Positions 20,083 to 28,946 of a DNA stretch of 36,948 nt are shown piece by piece. The DNA comes from Enterobacterales bacterium (lineage in GTDB: Bacteria; Pseudomonadota; Gammaproteobacteria; Enterobacterales; Enterobacteriaceae). The first letter of the stretch is position 1; each line of letters starts with the position of its first letter. The notes under the pieces were generated by a model that saw nothing but the letters and a program-made list of their open reading frames with translations, was not told the DNA's origin and made no database searches. A program made the translations under genes and the position numbers. Location: NCBI GenBank assembly GCA_015654925.1, contig JAATFX010000019.1:1-36948 (forward strand), read 5' to 3'.

Positions 20083-20818
20083 ATGCGGCCGCGCTTTTTT
20101 GCTGCCGATCGCGCCGCGCCGCCCACAAACCGGCAACCCATTTCACCCCTTTAGCGGTGAACCTGGCCTGGGAAAAGGCATGGCGGTTGGCGCCGGTGCC
20201 CATATGCAGCTCAAAACGCCCCGCGTCGAGGTGCTGCTGGTGAGGCGTCAAGATCCCCGCGAGACGATACATGATCTGGCGTTCCAGCAAAAATTGCCGG
20301 AAGTCCGCTTCTTTCACCTTGAGCAATTTGCATACCTGGCGAAACCCCATGGCCCCGTCCACCTGCACGTAGCGGTCGAAAAAGTCCGCTTTCGGCGCTA
20401 GCAGGTCAAGACGTTTTTCCAGCGCCTGACGCCGCTCGTACTCCTGCGCCCAGGCGCGGGCCGCGACCGCCGGATTGGTGAAATCGGGCAGATCGTGCAG
20501 CAGTTCGCGTTCATGCCAGCGATCGAGCGCCACCGAGGTGAAGGTGGGTGACAGGCGGGCGATAACCATCAGGGAGTCGCGCTTGTTGAGCAGGTACTCC
20601 TGGCGGGTTTCACCCTGGTGCTGGTAGTTCACCGCCCGCAGGGGCTGGGTTAAGCGCTGGGCCGTTTCCAGGCTGCCGATCAGGCGTTTTACTTCACCAT
20701 GGGACGTCCCAATCAGTTCAGCCAGTTCCCGGCTGCTCATTGAGACCGTTTGATGAGGGGATTCAAAACCCGCTGCGGATATCATCATAGCTTTCACCAT
20801 TCTAATGTCAGGACACAC
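20081..20818 (-). CDS. Orphan phage antirepressor (Rha-like plus KilA-C/ANT domains)
   Basis: A 245-residue protein with two phage-type domains. Residues about 26-110 resemble the Rha family (SSRELAELIGTSHGEVKRLI followed by YLLNKRDSLMVIARL). Residues about 135-235 resemble the KilA-C/ANT antirepressor domain (ALEKRLDLLAPKADFFDRYV, then RQVCKLLKVKEADFRQFLLER and ARFTAKGVKWVAGLW). Such proteins inactivate phage repressors and trigger lytic development. No other phage gene is seen nearby, so it is an isolated remnant or a host-adopted regulator. A GTG start at 20818 has GGAG five bases upstream; ATG at 20800 is the alternative. The upstream DNA carries a LexA-type box and a palindrome. It lies between transketolase and nudK. 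E. coli has no such gene there. Confidence 0.8.
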   Translation of the reverse strand: MCPDIRMVKAMMISAAGFESPHQTVSMSSRELAELIGTSHGEVKRLIGSLETAQRLTQPLRAVNYQHQGETRQEYLLNKRDSLMVIARLSPTFTSVALDRWHERELLHDLPDFTNPAVAARAWAQEYERRQALEKRLDLLAPKADFFDRYVQVDGAMGFRQVCKLLKVKEADFRQFLLERQIMYRLAGILTPHQQHLDAGRFELHMGTGANRHAFSQARFTAKGVKWVAGLWAARRDRQQKSAAA

Positions 20819-20840
20819 CGGCTCCGTAGAGCAGTGTAAT

Positions 20841-20873
20841 AAATATACAGCACACCTGTGTATTTATCCAGTC
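20841..20873 (-). promoter_or_regulatory. LexA-type SOS box and overlapping palindrome before the antirepressor gene
   Basis: At 20856-20871 the sequence fits CTG-N10-CAG, the core of the LexA box. In its 20-base form (20854-20873) it looks very like the known box of E. coli dinI. An inverted repeat overlaps it: AAATATACAG (20841-20850), CACAC, then CTGTGTATTT (20856-20865), matching at nine of ten arm positions. Both lie 23-55 bases before the GTG start, where the promoter must be. A TATATT -10-like element is seen on the minus strand. SOS control of phage antirepressors is known from Salmonella prophages and phage 186. Confidence 0.65.
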
Positions 20874-20912
20874 CTTTATTAAAGTAAGCCGCAACGGTTC
20901 CGCGTTTGGCGC

Positions 20913-21491
20913 TTATCCTTTCAGCCAGCCTTTGATTTGCGCATGCTGCAACAGCATAATGGTTTTGCCGTCCCTGATGCGGCCGTCCCCCACCATGGCC
21001 AGGGCCTCGCCGAAGGGGATCTCCAGCACTTCGATATCCTCGTCTTCGATACCGCCGCCGCTATTGTCGCGCAGCGACTCGTTATATTCGGCGGCGAAAA
21101 AATGCACTATCTCGGTGACGCCGCCGGGGGACATATACGCGGAAAACACCTTTTCCACCTGGCCCACGGCATATCCGGTCTCTTCAATCGCCTCCCGCCT
21201 GATGCACTCTTCCGGCGAATTGTCGTCCAGCAAACCGGCGCAGGTTTCCAGCAACATCCCGGTGGGATTGCCGTTAACGTAGGTGGGCATGCGGAACTGG
21301 CGAATGAGCACCACGCTATTTTTGACGCGGTTATAGAGCAGGATGGTGGCGCCGTTGCCGCGATCGTAAACTTCGCGCATCTGCCGTACCGTGCCGCCGT
21401 CTTTTCTTTTGAGATCGAATAAAAATTTCCGCAGGATAAACCAGTGATCGGATAACAACTTATTTTCGATGATTTTTACATTCAACGGCAT
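20913..21491 (-). CDS. nudK: GDP-mannose pyrophosphatase NudK
   Basis: NudK is a Nudix hydrolase that splits GDP-mannose to GMP and mannose 1-phosphate and acts on related nucleotide sugars. The 192-residue length is normal. The N-terminal part has [23 protein letters not shown] and [14 protein letters not shown]; the Nudix box lies at residues 86-107 (GLLDDN through REAIEETGY). A conserved [18 protein letters not shown] segment follows. The start has GAGG upstream. It lies between the antirepressor gene and acrD on the opposite strand to acrD, close to its E. coli setting. Confidence 0.95.
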   Translation of the reverse strand: MPLNVKIIENKLLSDHWFILRKFLFDLKRKDGGTVRQMREVYDRGNGATILLYNRVKNSVVLIRQFRMPTYVNGNPTGMLLETCAGLLDDNSPEECIRREAIEETGYAVGQVEKVFSAYMSPGGVTEIVHFFAAEYNESLRDNSGGGIEDEDIEVLEIPFGEALAMVGDGRIRDGKTIMLLQHAQIKGWLKG

Positions 21492-21765
21492 AATATCCTC
21501 GATAGACTCATTGGAAACGACAATTCAGCCGGCGATCATAACGCAAAGCGCGGGCATGCACAGAGCAATTCACGGTAAAAATCCGCTACATCCTGTGGCC
21601 ATGGGCCTGGTCCGGTAAAACAACCCCATCACTTTTTTACATGATCTCCTTTTTTTCTTCACGTTTTATGCTCTGCCGGCGGGTAAAGTATCCTCACAAA
21701 GGTGCTTAACGATTTCTGCGAATTTGCCTTATCATTACGGAACAATCGCCCTGGGGTTTTATTGA

Positions 21766-24700
21766 ATGGCTAACTTTTTTATCGATCGCCCGATTTTCGC
21801 GTGGGTGTTGGCGATTATCGTTGCTTTAACCGGCACCATGGCCATCTTTACGCTTCCGATTGAGCAGTATCCGAAATTAACTCCGCCCACCATACGCATC
21901 ACCGCCAAATATCCCGGCGCCTCGGCCAAGACGTTGGAAAATGCCGTTACGCAAATTATCGAACAAAACATGACCGGCCTGGATAATCTGCTGTATATGG
22001 CTTCGCAAAGCAGCAACACCGGCCAAGCCACCACCACCCTGACGTTCCTGGCGGGCACCGATCCCAACGAAGCGATGCAGGAAGTGCAAAATCAATTACA
22101 GGTGGCGCAGCGCCGGCTGCCCCAGGCGGTGCAAACGCAAGGCATCACCGTGACCAAAACCGGCGACAGCAATTTGATGATGGTGGCCTTCGTGTCCACC
22201 GACGGTTCGATGGATAAGTCGGACATCGCCGATTATATGGTCAGCAATTTGCAAGAACCGCTGAGCCGGGTGAGCGGCGTCGGTTCCATAGACGCCTACG
22301 GTTCGCAGTACTCCATGCGCATCTGGCTCAATCCCGACGCCCTGAATAATTACCAGCTCACCACCAGCGATGTCGTCTCGGCGATCGAGGCGCAAAACAG
22401 CCAGGTGGCGGTCGGCCAGCTCGGCGGCACCCCGGCGGTGGACGGGCAGGCGTTGAACGCGACCATCAATGCCCAGGCGCAATTGCAGACCCCGGAACAG
22501 TTTCGCGCCATCACCCTGCGGGTAAACACCGACGGCTCCACGGTTACCCTGGGCGAGGTGGCGACCGTGGAGCTGGGGTCGGAAAACTACGATTATCTGA
22601 CCCGGTATAACGGCCAGGCCGCCGCGGGGATGGGCATTAAATTGGCCTCCGGCGCCAATGAGCTCGATACCAATAAGCAGGTAAAGCAGAAACTCGCGGA
22701 ACTGGCCCCGTTTTTTCCCCATGGGTTAAAGGCCGAAATCGCCTATGAAACGGCGCCGTTTGTCACCGCGTCCATCGAGGACGTGGTGAAAACGTTACTG
22801 GAAGCCATCGTATTGGTGTTTTTGGTGATGTACCTGTTTTTGCAGAACTTCCGCGCGACGTTGATTCCCACCATCGCCGTGCCGGTGGTATTGCTCGGCA
22901 CTTTCGCCGTGCTGTCCGCCAGCGGTTTCAGTATCAACACCCTGACCATGTTCGCCATGGTGCTGGCCATCGGCCTACTGGTGGATGACGCCATCGTGGT
23001 GGTGGAAAATGTCGAGCGCGTGATGAGTGCGGAGGGCCTTTCCCCGCGGGAGGCGACGCGCAAATCCATGGGACAGATCCAGGGCGCCCTGGTCGGCATC
23101 GCGCTGGTGCTGTCGGCGGTATTTGTGCCCATGGCGTTTTTTGGCGGCACCACCGGCGCCATTTACCGGCAATTCTCGGTAACGATTGTCGCGGCCATGG
23201 TCTTGTCGGTGCTGGTGGCCTTGATATTAACCCCGGCGTTATGCGCCACCCTGCTTAAACCCGTCCCCAAGAATCATCAGCACGCTCAGCGGGGATTTTT
23301 CGGCTGGTTCAACCGTTATTTCGACCAAGGCGCCGAACGGTATCAACGGGGCGTGACGCGGTTATTGCAGCGTAGCGCGCGCTGGTTATTGCTGTACGGC
23401 CTGCTGCTGGCCGGCATGGCGCTGCTGTTTTTACATTTGCCCACCTCGTTTTTACCCCAGGAAGATCGCGGGGTATTTATGGGCCAGGTGCAGTTGCCCA
23501 CCGGTTCCACCCAGGGACAAACCCTTAAAGTGGTCAGCCAGGTGGAACAATATTTCCTGACTAAAGAAAAAGATAACGTCCTGTCGGTATTCTCCACCAT
23601 CGGCGCCGGCCCCGGCGGCAATGGGCAGAATGTCGCCCGCCTGTTTATCCGGCTTAAAGGCTGGGACGATCGTCCCGGTGACGACCGCTCCGCGTCCGCC
23701 ATTATCGCGCGGGCCACCAAAGCCTTTAACCAGATACCCGAAGCGCGGGTGCTGGCCAATAATCCCCCGGCCATTTCCGGGCTGGGCAACGCCGCCGGTT
23801 TCGATATGATGCTGGAGGATAAAGCCGCCCAGGGCCATGCGGCATTGATGCAGGCGCGCGATCAACTATTGGCCGGTGCGGCCGCCTCTCCCCTGCTCTC
23901 ACGCGTGCGCCACAACGGGCTCGACGACAGCCCTCAATTGCAGATCGATATCGATCAACGCAAGGCCCAAAGCCTCGGAGTGGCCATCGCCGATATCAAC
24001 GACACGCTGCAAACCGCCTGGGGGTCGAACTATGTAAATGATTTTATCGACCGGGGCCGGGTTAAGCGGGTATATGTCCAGGCGGCGGCCAAATACCGGA
24101 TGCTGCCGGAAGATATCAATCGCTGGTACGTGCGTAACGGCACCGGCGGCATGGTGCCTTTCTCGGCGTTCGCCACCTCCCATTGGGAATATGGCTCGCC
24201 GCGGCTGGAGCGCTACAACGGCATCCCCTCCCTGGAAATCGTCGGCGAAGCGGCGGAAGGCGTAAGTAACGGTACGGCGATGGACTTGATGGAAAAATTG
24301 GTCGCGCAGTTGCCTAACGGCATGGGGCTGGAGTGGACCGCGATGTCCTACCAGGAACGCCTGTCCGGCGCCCAGGCTCCGGCGCTATACGCCATTTCGC
24401 TGCTGGTGGTGTTCTTAAGCCTGGCGGCATTATACGAAAGCTGGTCGATTCCATTTTCCGTCATGCTGGTGGTCCCGCTGGGCGTGGTCGGCGCCCTGGC
24501 GGCCACTTGGATGCGCGGGCTGGAAAACGACGTCTATTTCCAAGTGGGCCTGCTGACGGTGATCGGTCTGTCGGCGAAAAACGCCATTCTGATCGTCGAG
24601 TTCGCCAATGAACTGAATCAGCGGGGCCAAGGCCTGATTGAAGCCACCCTGCATGCGTCGCGCCTGCGGTTAAGGCCTATATTGATGACTTCCCTGGCAT

Positions 24701-24924
24701 TTATCTTCGGCGTGTTGCCGATGGCCATTAGCCGCGGCGCGGGGTCCGCCAGCCAGCATGCGGTGGGCACCGGCGTTATCGGCGGCATGATTTCCGCCAC
24801 GGTGCTGGCGATATTTTTCATTCCGCTGTTTTTTGTGCTGATTCGCCGCCGGTTCCCGGCCAAAGAGCATCCTGATACGGGCATCAGCCTACTGCCGGAA
24901 GATGTGGATACCGATAAGCTTTAA
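21766..24924 (+). CDS. acrD: RND multidrug efflux transporter AcrD
   Basis: AcrD is the inner-membrane pump of a tripartite efflux system exporting aminoglycosides and other polar drugs with AcrA and TolC. The 1052-residue protein has the HAE1 layout: TM1 after [17 protein letters not shown], a porter domain, TM2-7, a second porter domain and TM8-12. Proton-relay residues D407 and D408 are seen in [15 protein letters not shown], with the matching lysine in [15 protein letters not shown]. No gene for a membrane-fusion partner lies beside it, which fits AcrD rather than AcrB. The assignment also rests on its place between nudK and ypfM. The C-terminal tail ([17 protein letters not shown]) is not clearly AcrD-specific. 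The 274-base upstream gap has no obvious BaeR site. Confidence 0.92.
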   Translation: MANFFIDRPIFAWVLAIIVALTGTMAIFTLPIEQYPKLTPPTIRITAKYPGASAKTLENAVTQIIEQNMTGLDNLLYMASQSSNTGQATTTLTFLAGTDPNEAMQEVQNQLQVAQRRLPQAVQTQGITVTKTGDSNLMMVAFVSTDGSMDKSDIADYMVSNLQEPLSRVSGVGSIDAYGSQYSMRIWLNPDALNNYQLTTSDVVSAIEAQNSQVAVGQLGGTPAVDGQALNATINAQAQLQTPEQFRAITLRVNTDGSTVTLGEVATVELGSENYDYLTRYNGQAAAGMGIKLASGANELDTNKQVKQKLAELAPFFPHGLKAEIAYETAPFVTASIEDVVKTLLEAIVLVFLVMYLFLQNFRATLIPTIAVPVVLLGTFAVLSASGFSINTLTMFAMVLAIGLLVDDAIVVVENVERVMSAEGLSPREATRKSMGQIQGALVGIALVLSAVFVPMAFFGGTTGAIYRQFSVTIVAAMVLSVLVALILTPALCATLLKPVPKNHQHAQRGFFGWFNRYFDQGAERYQRGVTRLLQRSARWLLLYGLLLAGMALLFLHLPTSFLPQEDRGVFMGQVQLPTGSTQGQTLKVVSQVEQYFLTKEKDNVLSVFSTIGAGPGGNGQNVARLFIRLKGWDDRPGDDRSASAIIARATKAFNQIPEARVLANNPPAISGLGNAAGFDMMLEDKAAQGHAALMQARDQLLAGAAASPLLSRVRHNGLDDSPQLQIDIDQRKAQSLGVAIADINDTLQTAWGSNYVNDFIDRGRVKRVYVQAAAKYRMLPEDINRWYVRNGTGGMVPFSAFATSHWEYGSPRLERYNGIPSLEIVGEAAEGVSNGTAMDLMEKLVAQLPNGMGLEWTAMSYQERLSGAQAPALYAISLLVVFLSLAALYESWSIPFSVMLVVPLGVVGALAATWMRGLENDVYFQVGLLTVIGLSAKNAILIVEFANELNQRGQGLIEATLHASRLRLRPILMTSLAFIFGVLPMAISRGAGSASQHAVGTGVIGGMISATVLAIFFIPLFFVLIRRRFPAKEHPDTGISLLPEDVDTDKL

Positions 24925-24954
24925 GCCCAGCGCCGGCTTAAACGGCAAAAAGCA

Positions 24955-24979
24955 AAGGCCACCTTTATGGGGTGGCCTT
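24955..24979 (+). terminator. Hairpin after acrD (weak terminator)
   Basis: AAGGCCACC (24955-24963) and GGTGGCCTT (24971-24979) make a perfect nine-base stem with a seven-base loop, 30 bases after the acrD stop. The sequence after the stem is not T-rich, so it may be a 3'-end protecting hairpin or an inefficient terminator. Confidence 0.6.
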
Positions 24980-25080
24980 GATGTAATGTGCGATTATTCC
25001 ATTAAGACTGCGGTGGTTCATTGAAACTGCTATCGAGACTTCTTAGTGCCTGGTTTACGATTAACGAAAGACCTGCGCAG

Positions 25081-25140
25081 TTATTTTCTCAGCATCGCTT
25101 CGATGAAAGCTTTCCAATTGACTAACTCTGTATCTATCAT
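25081..25140 (-). CDS. ypfM: Small protein YpfM (19 residues)
   Basis: A very short gene encoding MIDTELVNWKAFIEAMLRK. It matches the remembered E. coli YpfM (MIERELGNWKDFIEVMLRK) at 14 of 19 positions, with the same length and the same neighbours, acrD and yffB. The ribosome binding site AGAGG is six bases before ATG, and a TATAAT promoter element lies about 30 bases upstream. The substitutions keep charge and hydrophobic pattern, consistent with a short amphipathic helix. The function is unknown. It is too short for normal gene finders, so it could easily be missed. Confidence 0.88.
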   Translation of the reverse strand: MIDTELVNWKAFIEAMLRK

Positions 25141-25167
25141 ACCCTGCCTCTCTTTTCTTGTGCGCTT

Positions 25168-25200
25168 ATTATACAAATTTTTCGCGATAATAATAGAGCG
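25168..25200 (-). promoter_or_regulatory. ypfM promoter
   Basis: On the minus strand a perfect TATAAT (plus 25168-25173) lies 27 bases before the ypfM start codon, giving a leader of about 20 bases that contains the ribosome binding site. The -35 is poorly defined; TATTAT with a 16-base spacer is the nearest candidate. Confidence 0.55.
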
Positions 25201-25858
25201 CAAAAGGTAAATTAAATTAATTCTTGTTTACCTAGATCACAAATTATAATAATTATTCGAACCGGGATGCACTATATTGATGCAATGAGCCCAGGCCGTA
25301 AATATTATTATTGGCGCATGTTAATTGATTGATCGCTGTGTAAAAAGGTGCTTTGAATTAAGACTCTCCTTCGCAACATTTTTATGCCGTTTGTCTAACG
25401 GGTCGGATCTACTAGGTAGCACTGCCGATGCCCAGTTAAAGCCAGGCATTTGCACAAACGCCAATCAATAAGTTTTACTTATATTTTACAGCCCTATAGA
25501 ATCACTCAAAATAGCTTGGCGCCGTTGAATTTACTTTACGCACATAATAAAAAATGGCCTGGATTTATTACGCCATTAAAATATAACCCTGCTCGGGCAA
25601 CGATAGTTGATTCCCCATACTGAAAATCCCAATGGGGGCAACGGAGCCTGACCTGATATGAAACGTTATCCCCTTGCGTCAAGATACTTGTCACCTTCTA
25701 TCCAGAAATCGGGCTAAAATCTGCAGCGTAAATGCTAATAATGGTTTCAACTCCGTTGACAGCTACCGCCCGTCATCTCTTTTGCCAGACGGGGCGTGCA
25801 ACGCGAACTCTCCGATCGGTTATTTTTTCAAAAATGGCGGTCTAGATTTAAAATTTTC
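25201..25858. other. AT-rich gene-poor stretch with promoter-like and NtrC-like elements
   Basis: No convincing gene is seen in this 658-base stretch; a 62-codon frame at 25674-25862 has no recognisable product. Near its left end, TTCTTG (25221-25226) and a perfect TATAAT (25245-25250), 18 bases apart, form a plus-strand promoter candidate. A palindromic 17-mer beginning TGCACTATATTG (25268-25284) follows, resembling NtrC sites at E. coli glnA. No sigma-54 promoter (GG-N10-GC) was found downstream. A weak AT-only hairpin, ATAAGT-TTT-ACTTAT, lies at 25468-25482. The base composition suggests acquired DNA or a decayed region bordering the restriction-modification remnant. Confidence 0.45.
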
Positions 25859-26509
25859 TTAGAAGGGCGTTTTCAAAAACTCAATTCCTTCATAATTTGT
25901 GTAAATATCTAACTTTGTCTCGTCATCTTTATGGCCTGTTGATTCCAAATTGTATAAGGCCCCATTAGCGCCTAAAAATGGAGCGGCACGAGAAAATCCA
26001 TCAGGAGCAAAACCGATACATATTAAGGGTAAGGAAACTTGGGAAAGATAAGATCTATTTTTTAACTCTTGAAATGAGCCATTTCTATTCGATACAGGCC
26101 ATATTCTTGTTGCAGAGTTTTTCTTATCAATACTTGTTATAAAACATCCACCATCTATTTGGCCTTGATGAAATAATCCATTTAGTTTGTTTATAGCCCT
26201 GAATGAGCTCGCAACATTACCTGTCTCAAATTCGATACCAATTTTATAACGATAGGATACATATTTCTTTTCAAAGAGATATTTTATACTTTCAAGCGGC
26301 GGTAGATTAAAACAGAACCTATCGGCATACATGCCATAAAACATCGGAAATAAATTGTAAATGACACTTTCCGAAAGATTTTTATATTTTATATATTCAA
26401 AGGCCACATCCAATATCCGTTTTTTATCTATTAATTTATATGCAAGCCCATTGTATTCAATATTTATAAAGCCATCAATTATTAAAACCCGGGGGTTCGT
26501 TATTTCTAT
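25859..26509 (-). pseudogene. BamHI-like restriction endonuclease, 5'-truncated
   Basis: The frame ends at 25859 and is open back to 26520. A possible TTG start at 26413 gives 184 residues. The core KIGIEFETGN...NKLNGLFHQGQIDGG closely resembles the catalytic core of BamHI (VGMEFETGNISSAHRSMNKL...GEIDL), and the later PLICIGFAPDGFS parallels BamHI's FIFIGFNAEAY. The two glutamates of EFE match BamHI E111 and E113, but no aspartate lies where BamHI has D94; a glutamate (E41 from the TTG) is nearest. About 60 residues precede EFE from the TTG, against about 110 in BamHI, so the N-terminus is lost. No ATG lies upstream; an ATA at 26507-26509 follows an AGGTAAG sequence. It is AT-rich and head to head with a broken methyltransferase gene. 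Probably inactive. Confidence 0.72.
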
Positions 26510-27231
26510 GGAACTTACCTATATGGAATAGCAAGATAGCAAACTTCTTACATGGTAGGCTTAATTTTAAGCATTGGATAGCTGTTGATATGAAAAACAA
26601 CATGCCGATACAAGGACGGTTATACCCTTCACATTATTCTCTTTTGTATTTCATTAAGGGAGAAAAAGCGAATACATTTGAACCTGATAGATTGCCGGCG
26701 CAAACTTGCCCTAAATGCTTCGGTGATCTTAAAGATTACGGGGGATATAAAAGAAAAATGAATCCTCTTGGTGTTAATCTTACTGATGTTTGGTATGACA
26801 TCCCCCCCGTTAGGCACAGAAAATATAAGAAAAGGAATGGAGCCAATGAATTAAGTATTAAAATACTTGATAGGATTATTGAACTGTCAACTAAAGAGGG
26901 TGATTTGGTTTTTGATCCTTTTGGCGGTTCCGGTACCACTTATGTAATTGCCGAAATTAAAAATAGGAAATGGATTGGCTCCGAAATTGATAATTGCGAA
27001 ATTATTAAGGACCGTTTTGATAATATTTCCGAAGACAAGCAGCATTTAGTGAATATCCGTGAGAAATTAAACTCTCTTTTTCCTCCTGCCGTTAGGCGAG
27101 AAAGAGAAAAAAATGGATTATGGACTGTAGAAAGCGTTAGGAAAAATGGCACTCATGATTTAAAGAATAAATCTAGCAAGGAAACTATTGAGCCCGCCCA
27201 ACAATTAAAATTTATTGGGGATGATATGTGA
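26470..27231 (+). pseudogene. DNA methyltransferase (N4-cytosine/N6-adenine type), 5'-truncated
   Basis: The frame is open from 26470, just after an in-frame TAA, to 27231. The first recognisable residues, LLKPGGSLFLWNLPIWN, are the segment that follows the catalytic DPPY-type motif in beta-type methyltransferases. Later come the conserved GRLYPSHYSLLYFIKG, a CPKC pair, and the AdoMet-binding motif DPFGGSGTT. The half holding the catalytic motif is absent, and the frame upstream reads into antisense of the endonuclease gene. An internal ATG at 26590 could give a 213-residue product, but it could not methylate DNA. AT-rich codon use unlike the flanking genes points to horizontal origin. A type II partner of the adjacent BamHI-like gene is the likely origin. 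Confidence 0.78.
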
Positions 27232-27454
27232 AATTCATAGATGTTATTTCAACCTTTTCGGTTCAGGATTAAGCTTGCAATTCTGCTCTTGTATACGCTC
27301 TTCGTTGTGTTGATGGTTTAGGTAGAAGGCATCGGGGTTTTACAAGTGTGCGACCTACTTCCCACTGGTTAATCCGTCGTCAGAGTAGTAATATTTATCA
27401 TTAAAAGATGAAATTTGTAGGTAGCATTTTTTCATGATTGATAAAGCTAACAAA

Positions 27455-27817
27455 ATGTCATTTAAACTATACGGCATTAAAAACTGCGATACCATTAAAA
27501 AGGCTCGCCGCTGGCTGGATGAGCGCCAGGTCGATTACCGGTTCCATGATTACCGCCGCGACGGCGTCGCCCGCGCAATGTTGCAAGGGTTTATCGATCG
27601 GGTGGGCTGGCAGGCGCTGCTTAATACCCGCGGCACCACCTGGCGCAAGCTGGGCGAGGAGCAGCGACAGGCGGCGGATGGGGCCGCGGGGGCGCTGGAA
27701 CTGATGCTAAGCCAGCCGGCCGTGATTAAACGTCCGGTATTGGAAGATATGAATGGACGGCTATTGGTGGGCTTTAACCCCGACGACTATCAGCAATTCA
27801 CCACCAGGGAGGCCTGA
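27455..27817 (+). CDS. yffB: ArsC/Spx-family protein YffB
   Basis: A 120-residue thioredoxin-fold protein of the ArsC-like family; E. coli YffB may use glutathione, but its reaction is unknown. The N-terminus [17 protein letters not shown] carries the conserved cysteine (C11). [16 protein letters not shown] and AVIKRPVLE follow in the expected order. The frame opens at an ATG at 27434, but the ATG at 27455 ([10 protein letters not shown]) gives the family length; neither has a clear ribosome binding site. It marks the return to GC-rich core DNA after the island. dapE starts one base after its stop. Confidence 0.93.
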   Translation: MSFKLYGIKNCDTIKKARRWLDERQVDYRFHDYRRDGVARAMLQGFIDRVGWQALLNTRGTTWRKLGEEQRQAADGAAGALELMLSQPAVIKRPVLEDMNGRLLVGFNPDDYQQFTTREA

Positions 27818-27818
27818 A

Positions 27819-28946
27819 ATGGCATGTCCGGTACTGGAACTGGCGCAGCAGTTAATTAAACGGCCCTCCCTGAGCCCCGACGATGCGGGTTGCCAGGTAT
27901 TGATGACCGACCGCCTGCGGGCATTGGGTTTCACCATCGAACCCATGCCTTTTGGCGACACCCTTAATTTCTGGGCTTGGCGAGGCGAAGGCAAGACCCT
28001 GGCTTTTGCCGGGCACACCGACGTGGTGCCCGGCGGCAATGCCGATAGCTGGGATAATCCCCCTTTCGAGCCGACCCTGCGCGATGGCATGCTATATGGC
28101 CGCGGCGCCGCCGATATGAAAGGATCGCTGGCCGCCATGATTGTGGCGGCCGAGCGCTTTGTCGCCCAGCATCCCACTCATCGCGGACGGCTGGCGTTTC
28201 TGATTACCTCCGACGAAGAGGCCGCCTGCGTCAACGGAACGGTGAAGGTGGTCGAAGCGCTGATGGCGCGCGAGGAACGCCTGGATTATTGCCTGGTGGG
28301 GGAACCCTCCAGCAATCTGCACGTGGGGGATGTGGTGAAAAACGGTCGGCGCGGCTCGCTGACCGCCACCATGACCGTATACGGCACCCAGGGCCATGTG
28401 GCTTACCCTCAATTAGCGGACAACCCGGTCCACCGCGCCATGCCGGCGCTTAACGAACTGGTGGCCACCGTCTGGGACGAAGGCAACGCCTTCTTTCCGC
28501 CCACTACGATGCAAATCGCCAATATCCATGCGGGTACCGGCAGCAACAACGTCATACCTGGCGATCTGCAGGTGCAATTTAACTTCCGCTTCAGCACCGA
28601 GCTTACCGACGCCCAGATCCGGTCGCGGGTGGAAGCGCTGATGGAACGCCACGGTTTACGCTGCCATATAGAATGGTGGCTGTCGGGCCAGCCGTTTCTC
28701 ACCCCGCCCGGCGAACTGGTGGCGGCGGTCATCAACGCGGTCGGGCATTATCAAGAGATCGTCCCCAGGCTCGAAACCACCGGCGGCACCTCCGACGGGC
28801 GATTTATCGCCCGTACCGGCGCCCAGGTGGTGGAATTGGGGCCGGTTAACGCCACCATCCATAAAGTAAACGAGTGCGTCAGCGCCGCCGACCTGCAATT
28901 GCTAAGCCGCATGTATCAGCGCATCATGGAGCAGTTGATTCTATGA
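27819..28946 (+). CDS. dapE: N-succinyl-L,L-diaminopimelate desuccinylase
   Basis: DapE is a di-zinc enzyme of lysine and peptidoglycan precursor synthesis, removing succinate from N-succinyl-diaminopimelate. The protein has the usual 375 residues. Zinc and catalytic residues are visible: H66 and D68 in [12 protein letters not shown]99 in [10 protein letters not shown]133 and E134 in SDEEAA, E162 in LVGEPSS, and a C-terminal histidine in ATIHKVNE. The frame continues upstream, but ATG 27819 gives the family N-terminus and follows GGAGG. It is coupled to yffB (one-base gap) and to the M15 peptidase gene (ATGA overlap). dapA, another gene of this pathway, lies at 35221. Confidence 0.97.
   Translation: MACPVLELAQQLIKRPSLSPDDAGCQVLMTDRLRALGFTIEPMPFGDTLNFWAWRGEGKTLAFAGHTDVVPGGNADSWDNPPFEPTLRDGMLYGRGAADMKGSLAAMIVAAERFVAQHPTHRGRLAFLITSDEEAACVNGTVKVVEALMAREERLDYCLVGEPSSNLHVGDVVKNGRRGSLTATMTVYGTQGHVAYPQLADNPVHRAMPALNELVATVWDEGNAFFPPTTMQIANIHAGTGSNNVIPGDLQVQFNFRFSTELTDAQIRSRVEALMERHGLRCHIEWWLSGQPFLTPPGELVAAVINAVGHYQEIVPRLETTGGTSDGRFIARTGAQVVELGPVNATIHKVNECVSAADLQLLSRMYQRIMEQLIL

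Noticed and set aside
20835..20853. A second LexA box next to the first
   Set aside because: CTGTATATTTATTACAC has one base too many and ends in CAC rather than CAG.
25225..25243. A CRP site (TGTGATCTAG on the minus strand)
   Set aside because: Only one half-site fits; the other half is mismatched and the spacing is off by one.
25301..25330. A sigma-54 promoter after the NtrC-like palindrome (TTGGCGCATG...TTGA)
   Set aside because: The distance between the GG and the following element is two bases too long and the GC is missing.
25674..25862. A 62-codon frame in the AT-rich island
   Set aside because: No known family, no convincing ribosome binding site, and it runs into the end of the BamHI-like gene; probably chance.
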